Source of the DNA: JAYEHK01 sp034659475
Lineage (GTDB): Bacteria > Bacillota > Syntrophomonadia > Syntrophomonadales > Syntrophomonadaceae
DNA: 10,800 nt
Assembly: GCA_034659475.1 (NCBI GenBank)
Contig: JAYEHK010000141.1
Span: 1-10,800, forward strand
Direction: 5' to 3'
Below the pieces are notes generated by a model that saw only the letters and a program-made list of their open reading frames with translations, did not search any database and had not been told where the DNA came from. The translations under genes were made by a program, and so were the position numbers. Shown here in pieces: positions 1 through 6,493 of the stretch; within the stretch, counting starts at the first letter, position 1, and every line of letters starts with the position of its first letter.

Positions 1-115
1 GATATTCTTTCCCATCCATATTGTAATGAAAACAGACAAAGGGAATATTTCTTTTTGTAAAGTAATCATGAGGCATATCTGCTGTAGAACAACAAGTTAG
101 AACATAATCAGACAT
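1..115 (-). CDS. DegV-family protein, N-terminal part (runs off left edge)
   Basis: The minus strand encodes the first 38 residues of a protein that leaves the window at its left edge. It begins MSDYVLTCCSTADMPHDY and continues through NIPFVCFHYNMDGKEY. This matches the N-terminus of DegV-family fatty-acid-binding proteins, in which a V-x-D/C-S-T-A-D strand-loop is followed by a short strand (PFVCFHY) and a DGKEY turn. Family members bind a fatty acid between two domains, and several work with a fatty acid kinase. The start ATG (113-115) is preceded at a spacing of 8 nt by AAAGGAG (124-130 on this strand), so the start is well supported. It is transcribed divergently from the flagellar genes. 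Only about an eighth of the usual length is visible, so family assignment rests on the N-terminal motif. Confidence 0.72.
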   Translation of the reverse strand, partial: MSDYVLTCCSTADMPHDYFTKRNIPFVCFHYNMDGKEY

Positions 116-135
116 ATTCAACGCTCCTTTATTTT

Positions 136-162
136 GTGCCAAAGGGACGGTTGTTTTGACAC
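136..162. repeat. Small palindromic repeat with GGGACGGTT core
   Basis: GTGCCAAA (136-143) and TTTTGACAC (154-162) form imperfect inverted arms around GGGACGGTTG. The same GGGGACGGTT-type core recurs in the palindrome after csrA (1358-1430), and a variant occurs after fliD (3079-3185). This suggests a dispersed REP-like family. It lies upstream of the DegV-family start. Confidence 0.5.
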
Positions 163-232
163 CTTTTTCATTGTTCCTACGATATCAGGGAAGTTTTAAT
201 TGTTACGCTAAGATTCTTCTCCGATAATACCG

Positions 233-259
233 TTAAGGTTCTTAATATAATACCGATAT
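233..259 (+). promoter_or_regulatory. Candidate sigma-D (flagellar sigma-28) promoter
   Basis: TTAA (233-236) is followed after exactly 15 nt by ACCGATAT (252-259). The Bacillus sigma-D consensus is TAAA-N15-GCCGATAT, so this matches 3 of 4 and 7 of 8 positions with ideal spacing. It points toward fliW but lies about 360 nt upstream of it. It may drive fliW-csrA with a long leader, or an unseen short transcript. AT-rich sequence can give such matches by chance. Confidence 0.4.
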
Positions 260-545
260 TAGCTATTATAACAGTAACTTAACATTGAAGTGTGACATTA
301 CGCATCAAAAAATTTTATTAACGCAATAAAATATTTTCTCAAACCAAATACTAACCCCGAACCAACCGCCTCACCCACGGTATGCCAGGGGACCTGTTAT
401 AGTAAAATATACTAAAAGCAACCCAAAAAAAGAACCATAACTCATACCCCCCAATAAGAAAAGCAGAACCCTACCTCCTCCAAAAAAACTAAAGCCTGAA
501 CCGTATAATAACGATAATAAATTAAAGAAAAATAAAAAATAAAAA

Positions 546-587
546 AATCCGTGAAAATCCGCGTAATCCGTGTAATCCGTGTCCATT
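546..587 (+). repeat. Tandem AATCCGTG-type repeat upstream of fliW
   Basis: Four head-to-tail units of 9-11 nt with the core AATCCGTG or AATCCGCG end in a GTGTCCATT tail 18 nt before the fliW ribosome binding site. A shorter, closely similar array ending in the same tail stands in front of fliD (1512-1544). Short repeats of this kind are scattered in many Clostridia. Here they lie in what should be the mRNA leaders of two flagellar genes. Confidence 0.7.
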
Positions 588-617
588 CAACACCCCAACA
601 AAAAAGGAGGCACCCCC

Positions 618-1082
618 ATGAACATCGAAACCCGTTTCCTAGGCCCCATAACCATCAACCAATCCCAGATCATAACCTTCCCCGACGGCATACCCGCTTT
701 CGAGGAAGAGAAACAATACATCCTCCTGCCCATGGAAGAAAACGCACCGTTTTTCTATCTCCAGTCCGTCAAAACCCCGGACCTCTGTTTCATCCTGGCA
801 GCCCCCTTTACATTCTTCCCCGCTTATCAGGTGGAACTTAGCGAAGAGCAAGAAACCAAACTGCAACCCCAGTCAGAAAAAGACCTGGCCGTTTTAACCG
901 TGTTAAATATCCCCGAAGACTTCAAACAAACCACCGCCAATCTAATGGCACCGGTCATCATCAACCTGAACAAAAACAAAGGAATACAGTACGTCCCGCC
1001 CCAGAGCGCTTACAACACCAGACAACCCCTTTTCCCACAGAACGCCCAAACAGAAAGCGCTGCAGCACAGGAGGGGAAATAA
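618..1082 (+). CDS. fliW: FliW, flagellar assembly factor and CsrA antagonist
   Basis: This 154-residue protein has the family's usual length. Recognisable FliW motifs are FPDGIPAFEEE (about 19-29), the FFYLQSVKTPDLCFILAAP strand pair (about 44-62), LAVLTVLNIPED (about 88-99) and TANLMAPVIINLNKNKGIQYV (about 105-125). FliW is a cytoplasmic beta-barrel protein that binds either CsrA (allosteric inhibition) or the C-terminal D0 helix of flagellin, coupling filament export to flagellin translation. The start is the ATG at 618, 7 nt after AAAAAGGAGG. An in-frame GTG at 579 lies inside the AATCCGTG repeat and is rejected. The stop abuts the csrA ATG with no gap, so the two genes are translationally coupled. 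The C-terminal ~20 residues are a Q/A-rich tail. Confidence 0.95.
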   Translation: MNIETRFLGPITINQSQIITFPDGIPAFEEEKQYILLPMEENAPFFYLQSVKTPDLCFILAAPFTFFPAYQVELSEEQETKLQPQSEKDLAVLTVLNIPEDFKQTTANLMAPVIINLNKNKGIQYVPPQSAYNTRQPLFPQNAQTESAAAQEGK

Positions 1083-1343
1083 ATGCTGGTACTAAACCGT
1101 AAAAAAGGAGAAACCATCGTAATCGGTGATAACATAGAAATAACTATAATAGACGTACTGGGCGACAACATCAAAGTAGGCATCAACGCCCCCAAAGAAG
1201 TTGGCATCGTCCGCAAAGAAATCAAAGAAGAAATAGCTGCAACCAACAAACAAGCAACCCAATCCACCCCCAATCTCCAAACCAACCTCCAGGCCCTAAA
1301 CCAGATGGCCAAGGAGAAAGGCGCAAAGCAGGGGATTAAATAG
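1083..1343 (+). CDS. csrA: CsrA, translational repressor
   Basis: This 86-residue CsrA starts with MLVLNRKKGETIVIGDNIEI, the canonical first beta strands, followed by VLGDNIKVGINAPKEV and VRKEIKEEI. Residues needed for RNA binding, L4, R6 and R44, are present; the His commonly found before R44 is Val here. CsrA dimers bind GGA motifs in mRNA leaders. In Firmicutes the best-known target is the flagellin mRNA, blocked at its ribosome binding site until FliW removes CsrA. The core ends near residue 52; the ~34-residue Q/N/A/T-rich tail is longer than in Gram-negative CsrA (about 61 aa) and somewhat longer than in B. subtilis (74 aa). The ribosome binding site AGGAGG (1069-1074) lies within the end of fliW, 8 nt before the ATG, and the ATG follows the fliW stop directly. 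Confidence 0.97.
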   Translation: MLVLNRKKGETIVIGDNIEITIIDVLGDNIKVGINAPKEVGIVRKEIKEEIAATNKQATQSTPNLQTNLQALNQMAKEKGAKQGIK

Positions 1344-1357
1344 ACGCAGATGCACAG

Positions 1358-1430
1358 GCCATGGGGACGGTTCGAGCGTCCCGAAGCGAAGCGAAGGCCG
1401 AAGGGAAGACGATGGAACCGTCCCCGTGGC
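1358..1430. repeat. Inverted repeat with GGGGACGGTTC arms after csrA
   Basis: Left arm 1358-1373 (GCCATGGGGACGGTTC) and right arm 1415-1430 (GAACCGTCCCCGTGGC) are complementary at 15 of 16 positions, with a 41-nt purine-rich loop. There is no T tract, so it is not an ordinary terminator. The arms resemble REP-like palindromes that, in several Clostridia, I associate with Y1-type (RAYT) transposases; that link is inference. It could also insulate csrA mRNA from fliD mRNA. Confidence 0.75.
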
Positions 1431-1477
1431 GCTCCATAATAGAGTAATAGAGCTAGACTAGTAAAAAATGAAAATCA

Positions 1478-1493
1478 GGAAGCGATAGCTTCC
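1478..1493 (+). other. Short perfect hairpin upstream of fliD
   Basis: GGAAGC and GCTTCC flank a GATA loop, giving a 6-bp stem about 80 nt before the fliD start. A TAAA at 1462 sits 15 nt before AGCGATAG, a poor sigma-D match. No T tract follows. Role unknown. Confidence 0.4.
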
Positions 1494-1511
1494 ACAAAAG
1501 AAAAATAAAGA

Positions 1512-1544
1512 AATCCGTGAAAATCCGTAAAATCCGTGTCCATT
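1512..1544 (+). repeat. Tandem AATCCGTG-type repeat upstream of fliD
   Basis: Three units (AATCCGTGA, AAATCCGTA, AAATCCGTGTCCATT) end 16 nt before the fliD ribosome binding site. It shares its first unit and its GTGTCCATT tail with the array in front of fliW at 546-587, but lacks one unit. Confidence 0.7.
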
Positions 1545-1574
1545 AAAACTTACCACCCAAAGGAGGGAACTATC

Positions 1575-3074
1575 ATGACAATGCGAATCAACGGCCTGGC
1601 CAGTGGGATGGACATCGACTCGATGGTCAATGAGCTGATGTCTGCAGAGCGTATGCGTACGACCGATCCGTTATACCAGGAAAAGCAGACCTTGGAGTGG
1701 AAGCAGGAAGACTTCCGCGAAGTCAATACCAAGCTCCTGGCATTAAGAACTGCGACCTTTGATCTGAAATTACAGGGCACCTGTAATGCCCGTTCCGCCA
1801 GTTCCTCTGACGAAGACGTGGCAACAGCCACTGCAGGCACTGCTGCCATCGCCGGCAACTACGACCTGACCGTAAACGCCCTGGCCTCCGGAGTATCCGC
1901 TGCCAGTTCTGCAGCCATGGGTTCAAATGAAACAACCACCACACTGGCGGACCAGTTTACCGGCATTGCCAATACCGTTACATTTACCCTGGAAGGCAAG
2001 GACGGCTCACAGGAGTTCAGCTTTGATACGACAACCGACAGCATCAATACCGTCATTGCAGAAATCAATGAGGCAGAGCTCGGCATCACCGCCAGTTATG
2101 ATGCCAATATAGACCGCGTATTTTTTATGACCTCTGACACTGGCAGTGACGTCAAGATTGATATTAACGCAGATGCTGAAGGCTTTCTGCGTGACCAGTT
2201 AAAACTCTACAGCGGAGATCTCGCAGAAGAAGCCTCACCGGTCAATCTCGGCACAGGTACCGATGCTGACATCGACTTTAACGGTGCAACAGGTCTCACA
2301 TTTTCCAGCAACCAATTTACACTGACCGGGATCAACTTTAACGTGAAGGACACCGGCAGCACGAAACTAACTGTTAGCAATGACACCGATGCCGTCGTAG
2401 AAAAAATCACCGATTGGGTGACCGCATACAACAACGCCCTGGATCATATCGGCGGCAAACTGACGGAGGAACGCTACCGTGACTATCCGCCGCTTCTGGA
2501 TGAACAGAAAGAAGAGATGAGCGAAACCCAGATCGAACAATGGGAGGAAAAAGCCCGCAGCGGAATGCTCCGTTCGGACAGCATGCTGACCAACGTTTAT
2601 AATAATACCCGTCAAACAACCATGGACCGGGTAGAGGGCCTATCTGCCGACAACCCCTACACCAGCCTCAGTGCGATTGGAATTAATACCAACAGCTATT
2701 ATGAAAAAGGCAAACTCTATATCGATGAAACCAAGCTAAGAGCAGCCATAACCGATAATCCAGAAGGCGTCATGGCACTTTTTACCGCCGATGGTGACAC
2801 CGACGCCACCTCCGGCATCGCGCAGCGCCTCTATGATCAGGTTGATGATTCCATTGATCTCGTCCGCACCAAAGCTGGCAGCGACTCCCAGCTCTATGAC
2901 AACAGCACCCTGGGAAAACAAATCATCGATACAGACGATCGGCTGGATACCTTCTTAGATCGCCTGGAAAATATAGAAGACCGGTATTGGAAACAGTTCA
3001 CCGCCATGGAAACCGCGCTGAATAATATGAACCAGCAAAGTTCTTGGCTCATGCAGCAGCTGGGCACCGGATAA
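1575..3074 (+). CDS. fliD: FliD, flagellar filament cap (hook-associated protein 2)
   Basis: The 499-residue protein begins MTMRINGLASGMDIDSMVNE, the hallmark FliD N-terminus (compare RITGLASGMDIDSLV in B. subtilis), followed by an amphipathic helix (about 25-60). A Flagellin_IN-type module with FSFDTTTDSINTVIAEINEA and LGITASYDA lies at about 140-180. The C-terminal FliD_C region includes LTEERYRDYPPLL and LRSDSML, and ends in the helix DRLDTFLDRLENIEDRYWKQ and a QQSSWLMQQLGTG terminus. FliD caps the growing filament and promotes flagellin folding outside the cell. The start at 1575 sits 8 nt after AGGAGG (1561-1566). An in-frame ATG at 1536 lies inside the AATCCGTG repeat and is rejected. 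The usual downstream partner fliS is absent; the flagellin gene follows instead. Confidence 0.96.
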   Translation: MTMRINGLASGMDIDSMVNELMSAERMRTTDPLYQEKQTLEWKQEDFREVNTKLLALRTATFDLKLQGTCNARSASSSDEDVATATAGTAAIAGNYDLTVNALASGVSAASSAAMGSNETTTTLADQFTGIANTVTFTLEGKDGSQEFSFDTTTDSINTVIAEINEAELGITASYDANIDRVFFMTSDTGSDVKIDINADAEGFLRDQLKLYSGDLAEEASPVNLGTGTDADIDFNGATGLTFSSNQFTLTGINFNVKDTGSTKLTVSNDTDAVVEKITDWVTAYNNALDHIGGKLTEERYRDYPPLLDEQKEEMSETQIEQWEEKARSGMLRSDSMLTNVYNNTRQTTMDRVEGLSADNPYTSLSAIGINTNSYYEKGKLYIDETKLRAAITDNPEGVMALFTADGDTDATSGIAQRLYDQVDDSIDLVRTKAGSDSQLYDNSTLGKQIIDTDDRLDTFLDRLENIEDRYWKQFTAMETALNNMNQQSSWLMQQLGTG

Positions 3075-3078
3075 TTTT

Positions 3079-3185
3079 GGTGAGTCTCGGGGACTGGTCT
3101 GTTGACTCGTTTTCTGAAGAAGCCAGCATATATTCCCACCAGAAATTGCGAAAATGAGTCTACGGACCTGTCCCCGTGACTCACC
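3079..3185. repeat. Large inverted repeat directly after fliD
   Basis: Arms 3079-3113 and 3151-3185 are complementary at 30 of 35 positions, with a 37-nt loop. It starts 4 nt after the fliD stop. The arm contains GGGGAC followed by a GGTC(T/C)GT segment and ends in GACTC. Mismatches are paired transitions and transversions scattered along the arms, as in an old palindromic element. No T run follows, so simple termination is not obvious, but so long a hairpin would protect or end the fliD transcript. Confidence 0.8.
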
Positions 3186-3434
3186 CTCGCTTCGCACCAT
3201 TTTCATCGGTGGTTACGACCTGCAGCCATGAGGGGTTAGTACGAAAATAGCTATCCTATTCTGTGCCGTACGTCGCAGAGGAAGCTTCAGCTTTCGACTA
3301 CCCCCTTACGCCTCATCCCTTTACCCCTAACTAAAAAAACCACACAAAATCTCCATTAAGCCACATACGTTAGAAAAACATCAAATAAGCAAGAATTTGC
3401 AATATAAACCATAAAAATCAGGCATCTGCCTCCA
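3186..3434. other. Intergenic stretch between the fliD palindrome and the flagellin promoter
   Basis: I see no gene here. It holds short nested complements (AATAG/CTATT inside GTACG/CGTAC, about 3238-3275; TGAGG/CCTCA) and then an A-rich tract. It may be a decayed structured element; I could not assign it. Confidence 0.5.
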
Positions 3435-3463
3435 TTAACCTTCCCCTTAACAAACCCGATACT
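3435..3463 (+). promoter_or_regulatory. Candidate sigma-D promoter of the flagellin gene
   Basis: TTAA (3435-3438) and CCCGATAC (3455-3462) are separated by 16 nt, against a sigma-D consensus of TAAA-N15-GCCGATAT. Flagellin genes of Firmicutes are normally sigma-D dependent. Transcription from here would give a leader of about 130 nt that contains the GGA motifs described below. Confidence 0.5.
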
Positions 3464-3558
3464 AATAACAGCAGGATGCACCTGGAAATTCCTTAGCAAA
3501 GGAGGGCAGGCTCAAGGACGAATCTAACTGCTTCCAGAAAACATCATGCAAAAAACAG

Positions 3559-3596
3559 CCCCACAGGGACGTGGGAGCTTAAAATTCAAGGAGGAA
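3559..3596 (+). promoter_or_regulatory. Probable CsrA-binding leader of flagellin mRNA
   Basis: A hairpin with stem CCCAC/GTGGG (3560-3564, 3571-3575) presents GGA in its AGGGAC loop. ACAGGGACGT matches the CsrA site core ACARGGAUGU at all but one position. About 20 nt downstream, CAAGGAGGA (3587-3595) is both the ribosome binding site and a second GGA site. Two sites, one in a hairpin and one over the Shine-Dalgarno, is the known arrangement on B. subtilis hag mRNA. Further upstream GGA motifs occur in AAAGGAGGG (about 3499-3507) and CAAGGACG (about 3514-3521). The ribosome binding site lies 8 nt before the ATG at 3603 and decides the start over an in-frame ATG at 3546. Confidence 0.7.
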
Positions 3597-3602
3597 TATA
3601 TT

Positions 3603-5642
3603 ATGATAATAAACCACAATATCGCTTCGCTGAATACCTATAGGCAGTTGTCCAGCAATAATGCTATGGGTAGCAAATCTTTGGAAAAACTTTCATCCGG
3701 TTTGAGAATTAATCGTGCCGGGGACGACGCGGCTGGGTTGGCTATCAGTGAGAAGATGAGAGGGCAGATTAGGGGATTGGACCAGGCAGCTCGTAATGCC
3801 CAGGACGGTATCTCCATGATTCAGACCGCTGAAGGTGCATTGAATGAGACGCATAGTATTTTGCAGAGAATGAGAGAACTGGCAGTTCAATCATCAAATA
3901 GCACCAATAATGATAATGACAGAAGTGAAATCCAGAATGAGATCAACCAATTGACTTCAGAGATTAACAGAATCGGGAACACGACTGAGTTTAATACCCA
4001 GAAGTTATTAAAAGGTTCAACAGCAGAAGGTGTTCTAGGTTCTGTTTCAGTTGGCAATAATAGTGCTGCAGCTGGTACTGCTGTTGTAGAGAACTTTAGT
4101 GCGGATGCTAGTAGTGTAGCTGCAGCTGCTGAAACTTGGACTGCAACTATTGCTGAGTCTTTAGCTGATGGAGATGAGGCAACCCTTACGTTTAATGGTG
4201 CTACTATAACGATAACTGCAAATGATGGTGCGGGTACAAGTGCTAATGCAGCGACATCTTCAACTGCGGGTACTGTTGATTATGATGTTACTAATGATGC
4301 AACTGGTGATTTAGTTGGAGCTGTCGTAACAGCCTTTGAAAATGTAAGAGATTATGACGATGGTGATACTACTGATAATGAATTAGCTGGTTTTACATTT
4401 TCAAATACTGGAGCAGATTTGGAGATTACTGATTCTGCATCAAATGGAGACTCCAATAATGCTCTTGAATTAACTATGACAACAACGGGAACTTTCACAA
4501 CAGATGGAGATGCGGCAGCAGTTGCAGCAACGGGGACAGGTGTTGACGAAGTCGTTGGTGAATACTCTATCGATATTACAACAAACTTCGCAGTTGGTGA
4601 CAAAATTGATATTGATGGAACAGAGTTTACTGCAGTTGCAGCAGATGCGACCGCAGGAGCAAATGAATTTAACGTTGGTTCAGATGCAACAGCAACTGCA
4701 GCGAATTTAGTAACTTCTTATAACACAGCAAGCCCTGCTGGAAATACCACTGGTGCGTTAACTGCCAGTTCTTCAGGTGCAACATTTACAGTAACTGAGC
4801 AATCAGGTGCTGCTGGTGGATCGGATTTATCAGCTGGTGAATTCACAGTTACACAATCTACAGAAGCTTTAGGCGAGTACACATTTGACTTAACAAGTAA
4901 TGTAGGTTCTGGTGAAACAGTTACAATTGGTTCAGTGGATTTAGTTGAAGGGACTGATTTCGATGCTGGTGATGATACAGGTGCAACTGTTACAGCTATT
5001 GCAGCCGCACTAGATACTGATGGAACATATACTACTTCAGTATCAGGTTCATCTCTGACTATAACAGAAGTTACAGGTTCAGGTACTGATTTAACAAGTG
5101 ACGATGTATCTGTAGCAGCAGCCGGCGGTGATGGATTTTTTTCTAATCTGCAAATCGGTGCTAATACAGCTCAAAGCTTTACTGTATCAATAAACGATAT
5201 GAGATCCGATGCACTGGATGTCAGCAGCGCTGATAATACTGAGGCAAAAACAGTAACGGTAAGCGGATCATCTTATGATGTAGCATGGACCAGTGCGGTA
5301 GGAGTAACAGATGGTACCAACAGTACTGAGACAGAATATGCTTTGGATGTAAGCACACATGATAATGCAACAGCAGCTATCGGTGTACTTGATGAAGCGA
5401 TTAACAGCGTATCATCCGAAAGATCCAAGCTCGGTGCATACCAGAATCGTCTGGAGCACACCATCAACAACCTGAGTGCAGCTTCCGAGAATCTAACCGC
5501 TGCCGAATCCCGTGTCCGCGATGTAGACATGGCGAAGGAAATGATGGCCTTCACCAAGAACAACATCCTCAGCCAGGCAGCAACCGCCATGCTGGCTCAG
5601 GCAAACCAAGCTCCTCAGGGAGTACTTCAGTTATTAAGATAA
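3603..5642 (+). CDS. hag: Flagellin with large central insert
   Basis: This 679-residue flagellin has a canonical N-terminal D0/D1 region (1 to about 140), with INHNIASLNTYRQLS, KLSSGLRINRAGDDAAGL, a QRMRELAVQSSN helix and an INRIGNTTEFNTQKLL turn. The C-terminal D1/D0 (about 513-679) has LQIGAN, NDMRSDAL, VSSERSKLGAYQNRLE and ends NILSQAATAMLAQANQAPQG, the helix that binds FliW/FliS and packs in the filament core. Between about 145 and 512 lies a surface insert almost devoid of K and R (only K334 and R249), rich in T, A, G, D and S, made of degenerate beta-rich modules (see findings). Many clostridial flagellins lack such an insert and are near 275 aa. A second ~40-residue insert sits at about 545-585. 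There is no Cys and no signal peptide, as expected for type III export. The middle is more T-rich at third codon positions than the 3' end. Confidence 0.96.
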   Translation: MIINHNIASLNTYRQLSSNNAMGSKSLEKLSSGLRINRAGDDAAGLAISEKMRGQIRGLDQAARNAQDGISMIQTAEGALNETHSILQRMRELAVQSSNSTNNDNDRSEIQNEINQLTSEINRIGNTTEFNTQKLLKGSTAEGVLGSVSVGNNSAAAGTAVVENFSADASSVAAAAETWTATIAESLADGDEATLTFNGATITITANDGAGTSANAATSSTAGTVDYDVTNDATGDLVGAVVTAFENVRDYDDGDTTDNELAGFTFSNTGADLEITDSASNGDSNNALELTMTTTGTFTTDGDAAAVAATGTGVDEVVGEYSIDITTNFAVGDKIDIDGTEFTAVAADATAGANEFNVGSDATATAANLVTSYNTASPAGNTTGALTASSSGATFTVTEQSGAAGGSDLSAGEFTVTQSTEALGEYTFDLTSNVGSGETVTIGSVDLVEGTDFDAGDDTGATVTAIAAALDTDGTYTTSVSGSSLTITEVTGSGTDLTSDDVSVAAAGGDGFFSNLQIGANTAQSFTVSINDMRSDALDVSSADNTEAKTVTVSGSSYDVAWTSAVGVTDGTNSTETEYALDVSTHDNATAAIGVLDEAINSVSSERSKLGAYQNRLEHTINNLSAASENLTAAESRVRDVDMAKEMMAFTKNNILSQAATAMLAQANQAPQGVLQLLR

Positions 5643-5690
5643 TTTTCTTTAATACCGTAGTAGGTTCGAATTCATTTAACAATTAACCAT

Positions 5691-5726
5691 AGAGGGTCAG
5701 GGGATTTTTCCTCTGACTCTTTTTTT
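5691..5726 (+). terminator. Rho-independent terminator of the flagellin gene
   Basis: GTCAGGGGA (5696-5704) pairs with TCCTCTGAC (5709-5717) through 9 bp including one G-T pair and a TTTT loop, followed by TCTTTTTTT. It sits 50 nt after the flagellin stop and separates this gene from the next one. Confidence 0.88.
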
Positions 5727-5756
5727 CTATAAATAGAAGATTAGAGGTGTTAATAG

Positions 5757-6410
5757 TTGAGCCAAAAATGGTTATTAGAAATTGGCGGTAAAATAGATGA
5801 TTTAGAAAGAATGATAGGAAGTAAATTTAAAGGCAAGTTTCAATTTTTGAAGTTGAATAATCGGTTCTTTATTAAATCAGAAGGTTTTAATGAGTGCGAA
5901 TATGTGGAAGAGGTCTTGAGACAAGGAGAAGAAATAATAAAAATCATTAATGGCATAGCTGAAGTAAATCTAAGTTTAAGCAGTAAAATTGAAGTTTTAG
6001 GTGCAACAGTAATAGATGAAGAAATGCAAAATATTGTAAAAAATTATAGACATAGTTCTCTTGAAGGAGTAATAACTATAAGAAGTGAACTAAACAATGA
6101 AAACAAACCTGAAAACTCTTTAGAAAATTGGATTGAGCTATCTGAAATAGATGAGAATGTTGTGAAGGTATTTAAATTATTAAATTATAGATTAGATTCT
6201 TTTTTTAATATGTACAGAGTATATGAAATTATAAAGAATGATTTAGGAAAGTCTTATTTAAGAATATTAGAAATTGATAAGTCAGAGATCGATAGATTTA
6301 CAGGTAGTGCAAATAGACCAGATGCATCTGGAGAATTAGCCCGACATGGTTACCTGTCAGGTGAACCTATGTTTTTTGCAAGTGAAAATTCCTCACTTTT
6401 GCAAAAATAA
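5757..6410 (+). pseudogene. AT-rich gene of unknown function, 5' part, interrupted by IS21 element
   Basis: A TTG start (5757) 7 nt after AGAGGTG opens a frame of 217 codons. The last 12 (FFASENSSLLQK) are encoded by the end of the inserted IS element. The native part is 205 residues: MSQKWLLEIGGKIDDLERMI at the start, a mixed beta/helical half, an acidic helical half (WIELSEIDENVVKVFKLLNY), and SGELARHGYLSGEP near the break. No signal peptide, membrane segment or catalytic motif is evident. Codon use is strongly AT-biased, unlike fliW, fliD or the flagellin ends, which suggests acquisition by transfer. I do not recognise the family. The RHG followed in the restored frame by MSINEAYDLIYRMIYKW resembles C-termini of some uncharacterised helical (HEPN-like) proteins; this is only an impression. 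A shortened protein could still be made. Confidence 0.75.
6364..6369 (+). repeat. Target site duplication, left copy
   Basis: AACCTA lies immediately left of the IS element's TG terminus and recurs at 8894-8899 immediately right of its CA terminus. IS21-family elements usually duplicate 4-8 bp of target. Confidence 0.85.
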
Positions 6411-6436
6411 TTCCCCAGGCACCGGCGGGGAATTTT
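6402..6436 (-). terminator. Hairpin terminator after istB
   Basis: AATTCCCC (6409-6416) and GGGGAATT (6427-6434) form a perfect 8-bp stem with a 10-nt loop. On the minus strand it is followed by ATTTTTG, so it can end the istAB transcript within the element's left end. It could also limit outside transcription entering the IS. Confidence 0.6.
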
Positions 6437-6493
6437 ATGGCCAAAAATGGAAATCTAAATTGCAAAAATCCCTCCTTTTCAATGATCGAATTA

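Larger units (their letters stand above)
116..617. other. Intergenic region between the DegV-family gene and fliW
   Basis: These 500 bases hold no credible gene. From left to right they contain the DegV ribosome binding site, a small palindrome around a GGGACGGTT core (136-162), a candidate sigma-D promoter (233-259), an AT-only hairpin with 8-bp arms ATTTTATT/AATAAAAT and loop AACGC (312-332), a very A-rich stretch (about 395-545), and the AATCCGTG tandem repeat (546-587) that runs up to the fliW ribosome binding site. A minus-strand reading frame at 371-586 consists mostly of F, L, G and Y from the AT-rich tract and is not believed to be a gene. Confidence 0.7.

Noticed and set aside
371..586. 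Minus-strand frame of 71 codons upstream of fliW
   Set aside because: Composition (F, L, G, Y) follows from the AT-rich tract and the AATCCGTG repeat; no ribosome binding site and no family resemblance.
546..587. AATCCGTG units as a mini-CRISPR array
   Set aside because: Units are 9-11 nt and directly abutting with no spacers; no cas genes.
3186..3330. Possible structured RNA or second intron fragment after fliD
   Set aside because: Only 5-bp nested complements were found and no conserved intron start or domain V; not enough to call.
3546..3602. In-frame ATG 57 nt upstream giving a longer flagellin
   Set aside because: No ribosome binding site before it, it would translate through the CsrA-type hairpin, and flagellins begin M-x-I-N-x-N at the ATG at 3603.
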